Shown here one piece after another: positions 61,852 through 64,000 of a stretch of DNA of 64,000 nucleotides. The notes below the pieces were generated by a model that searched no databases, was not told the DNA's origin, and saw only the letters and a list, made by a program, of their open reading frames with translations. Position 1 is the stretch's first letter. Every line of letters begins with the position of its first letter. The stretch is taken from NCBI RefSeq assembly GCF_003856525.1, contig NZ_RJVQ01000005.1, positions 248,001 to 312,000 of the forward strand, read 5' to 3'. The position numbers and the translations under genes are program-made. The DNA comes from Vibrio viridaestus (GTDB lineage Bacteria; Pseudomonadota; Gammaproteobacteria; Enterobacterales; Vibrionaceae).

Positions 61852-62590
61852 CTTTCCTTGAATGTCAATGGAAGTGTTCTACAAGAAGGCTTTTTCTCTT
61901 TTCTTGTTAAGTACTCAACAAAGTGCATTTATGTATAGGATGTATCTATTACGAAATGTAAGGTAAAGTCTATGATTGAAAACTTCGGGGTAAAAATAAC
62001 TAAATGGTTCTGGCGTATAGGCGAGTTAACTCGATTCGGGATGGCTTGCTAAACCAATAGTGCTCGCAGTATGGTTAGCTGTAATCAGTGATCAGAAGGT
62101 AAAGGCATAGCTATGAAGTCAACAAAGCAAATTACAAAAGCTCGAAATGCGAAAATTGAAAGCATGAAAGCAATTAAACTTGCTTACCTGCAGGCTAAGG
62201 CAGAAGGAAGCTTAAAGACCTATAGAATTACGCAAATCCGTTAGTTGAATTTAAGATAGACTAATAAGCTATAAATGGAAGAGGGATTTTTTAGTACATT
62301 GATGTCTACTCTGATTCCAGTTAAGTTAGTTGTTATATAACGAGGTTTCGGCATAGGGTTACGATGCTTAACGGATGTAGCCGATCAGACCGTAACTTCC
62401 TAATTTAGTTCCATCGAATTACGCAACAAAGCCGCGCCAAAACTGACATTGAAAGGGGTTGGAGCCAGATTCGACAAACGTTTTCTTCTCCTTGATTCAT
62501 CTAGTTTAAAGTAAGTGTATTAAGGAGGATGACACGATTTAGTAACACGCCGGCCTAAGAAAGATAGTGAATGTTCGATAGCAAAAATAA
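61852..62590. other. Long intergenic region
   Basis: 739 bp. Besides one small reading frame at 62113 I find no gene. It is moderately AT-rich with no strong repeat. Confidence 0.45.
62113..62244 (+). CDS. Possible 43-residue basic protein
   Basis: MKSTKQITKARNAKIESMKA then LAYLQAKAEGSLKTYRITQIR: Lys/Arg-rich, helical, no motif. A purine-rich AAAGG lies ten bases before the ATG. It may be real, as the composition is protein-like, but there is no independent support. Confidence 0.35.
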   Translation: MKSTKQITKARNAKIESMKAIKLAYLQAKAEGSLKTYRITQIR

Positions 62591-63019
62591 CTAACGGCTT
62601 GTCAACAAGATACTGGTTTCGCTATTCAGAACGCCATCAAGTTCACGAACTACTTTCAGCACTGCATCAAAGGCCTGCAAATCACTCGCACGAATTTCGA
62701 CAACCAAATCCCACGCACCATTAGTTGTATGAATTTTGGTGAGTTCACGTATACCTTTCATTTTTTGAATAACCTGGCTGGTTGATTTCCCAACGACCTC
62801 AACCATCATAACGGCTCTGACTACATTTTTTTCAAGAGAATCATCAGTACGAATAGTGAAACCAAGAATCGCGCCACTGGATACTAAGCGATCGATCCTG
62901 TTTTGCACGGTGCCTCTTGATACTTTTAAATTGTTAGCCAAAGTGGATATAGGTGCTCTGGCATCACTTCGTAGTTCAGCAATCAGCCTTCTGTCTAACT
63001 CATCTTGTAAATATGGCAT
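62591..63019 (-). CDS. Lrp/AsnC-family regulator
   Basis: 142 residues: N-terminal HTH (about 5-55; DRRLIAELRSDARAPISTLANNLKVSRGTVQNRIDRLVSSGAI) and a C-terminal RAM ligand domain (about 65-140; NVVRAVMMVEVVG, then GAWDLVVEIRASDLQAFDAVL). It senses an amino acid. It diverges from the cyclodeaminase gene and is its probable regulator. Confidence 0.93.
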   Translation of the reverse strand: MPYLQDELDRRLIAELRSDARAPISTLANNLKVSRGTVQNRIDRLVSSGAILGFTIRTDDSLEKNVVRAVMMVEVVGKSTSQVIQKMKGIRELTKIHTTNGAWDLVVEIRASDLQAFDAVLKVVRELDGVLNSETSILLTSR

Positions 63020-63162
63020 TTCTCACTCTTAATTAGCAATTTAACCATTATGGCCTTACATTATGACAAATATTTAATCAAATGTTATGTATTTTTAGCA
63101 TTTCTTATAGCGGACCGCACCTCTATCATAAAAACGTTGGTTTACATTATCAGGAGAAATTT

Positions 63163-64000
63163 GTGTCAACTTTTATCTTATCCGCTAAAGAACAAGTACC
63201 ATTTCTAGGTGTTAAAGACGTGTGTAAGCTTATTTCCGCTTATGGCATAGAAGCGTTTTTAAAAGATCTTGCTCAACAAATTGAACAGGATTTTATTCAT
63301 TGGGAGCATCTGGACAAATCAAATCGCTATGCATCGCACTCGGCGGATGGCGTCATCGAATTGATGCCAATTAGTGATGGCACTTACTTCAGTTGCAAAA
63401 CTGTTAATGGTCATCCCAATAACTACCTTAATGAATTACAAACTGTTGCCGCTTTTGGGGTTTTAAGTGATGTGGCTAGTGGCTATCCAATCTTACTCAG
63501 CGAAATGTGTTTATTGACTGCATTACGCACAGCAGCTACTTCAGCTTTAGTCGCAACTTACCTTGCACCAAAGCACAGAGAACAAATGACCCTCATTGGC
63601 AATGGAGCTCAGTCTGAATTTCAAGCATTAGCCTTTCGGGCATTATTAGGAATTAATCGAGTCTGCTTATACGATATCGATCATCAAGCATCAGAGAAAG
63701 CCTATCACAACTTACGTTCTCGAGGTTTTGATGTCATCATTCATGACTCAGTCGAAGCGGCTATTACCAATTCTCAAATAATAACCACATGTACCGCCGA
63801 TAAAAAATACGCACAAATTCTCGATGATTCAGTAGTAAAACCAGGCGTCCATATCAATGCCATTGGTGGAGATTGTCCTGGTAAAACGGAATTGAACAAA
63901 AACATACTTACGCGCTCTGCTATCTTTGTTGAGTACACACCTCAAACCCGAATTGAGGGTGAAATACAACAAATGCCTGATAATTTTGCTGTTACCGAAC
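63163..64000 (+). CDS. Ornithine cyclodeaminase/mu-crystallin family protein, partial
   Basis: The first 279 codons are visible; the gene runs off the right edge. Start GTG at 63163 with AGGAG six bases upstream. Features: MPISDGTYFSCKTVNGHPNN (Lys and the active-site region), ALRTAATSALVATYLA, and a Rossmann part MTLIGNGAQSEFQALAF. It uses NAD to convert an amino acid, such as ornithine to proline, or a related imino acid. It is cut off before the usual end of the family (about 320-350 residues). Confidence 0.88.
   Translation, partial: MSTFILSAKEQVPFLGVKDVCKLISAYGIEAFLKDLAQQIEQDFIHWEHLDKSNRYASHSADGVIELMPISDGTYFSCKTVNGHPNNYLNELQTVAAFGVLSDVASGYPILLSEMCLLTALRTAATSALVATYLAPKHREQMTLIGNGAQSEFQALAFRALLGINRVCLYDIDHQASEKAYHNLRSRGFDVIIHDSVEAAITNSQIITTCTADKKYAQILDDSVVKPGVHINAIGGDCPGKTELNKNILTRSAIFVEYTPQTRIEGEIQQMPDNFAVTE

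Overview
The window looks like chromosomal DNA of a marine gammaproteobacterium, most likely Vibrio or a close relative. The grounds are the dgkA-eptA lipid A pair, several c-di-GMP proteins, a methyl-accepting chemoreceptor, DUF5062 and DUF2938 proteins, an E. coli-type TyrRS paralogue and a short run of cassette-like genes with attC-like sites. Base composition is moderately AT-rich throughout. I see no rRNA, tRNA, CRISPR array or intact transposase gene.

Layout. 0-2.4 kb: a cytochrome b561 fragment diverges from a dgkA-eptA operon (phosphoethanolamine on lipid A plus recycling of the diacylglycerol released), with a PmrA-type direct repeat between them. 2.4-17.7 kb: signalling and envelope genes: an EAL protein, a periplasmic binding protein paired with a GGDEF-EAL protein, a chemoreceptor, a TorD-like chaperone, a DUF481 outer membrane protein, a 7TMR-DISM GGDEF protein, a CBS/CorC protein, a small lipoprotein and DoxX. 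18.7-27.2 kb: a zinc-limitation block of two operons, each preceded by nearly the same Zur-like palindrome. One encodes a COG0523 GTPase, DUF1826, a Fur/Zur-type regulator, a dihydroorotase paralogue and FolE2. The other encodes a 49-residue membrane protein, a ZnuCBA-type transporter and a decayed second COG0523 gene.

27.2-41 kb: MFS transporter, alpha/beta hydrolase, MtgA, a Cys-X5-Arg phosphatase or sulfurtransferase, a GH28 polygalacturonase, FUSC transporter with MarR, then LuxR-type regulator, TyrRS paralogue, phenylacetaldehyde-type dehydrogenase and NhaC-type antiporter. 41-53 kb: an accessory-looking block with three GNAT acetyltransferases, an ArsR-rhodanese regulator with two near-identical operators, an orphan lipoamide dehydrogenase, and an MFS/OsmC/thioredoxin/TetR operon in which one thioredoxin has an amber codon at the Trp of its active-site motif. 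Similar 19-bp direct repeats lie at about 41.0 and 52.95 kb.

53-62 kb: accessory DNA. A PHP-plus-SMC-like ATPase protein (TrlF type) follows a region packed with repeats and palindromes. Then come an epoxide hydrolase with a GlxA-type regulator, a ParD-like/methionine aminopeptidase pair, and a run of small minus-strand genes whose stop codons lie inside attC-like boxes, including a possible PD-(D/E)XK nuclease. 62.6-64 kb: an Lrp/AsnC regulator diverges from an ornithine cyclodeaminase-family gene cut by the right edge.

Strongest candidates for new biology: the zinc-sparing block with its unlisted small membrane protein, the ArsR-rhodanese regulon, the TrlF-type gene with its repeat-rich upstream region, and the ParD-like/Map pair. 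Two broken genes (COG0523 and thioredoxin) each carry an amber codon, and two reading frames break at A/T homopolymers, so the underlying reads should be checked.
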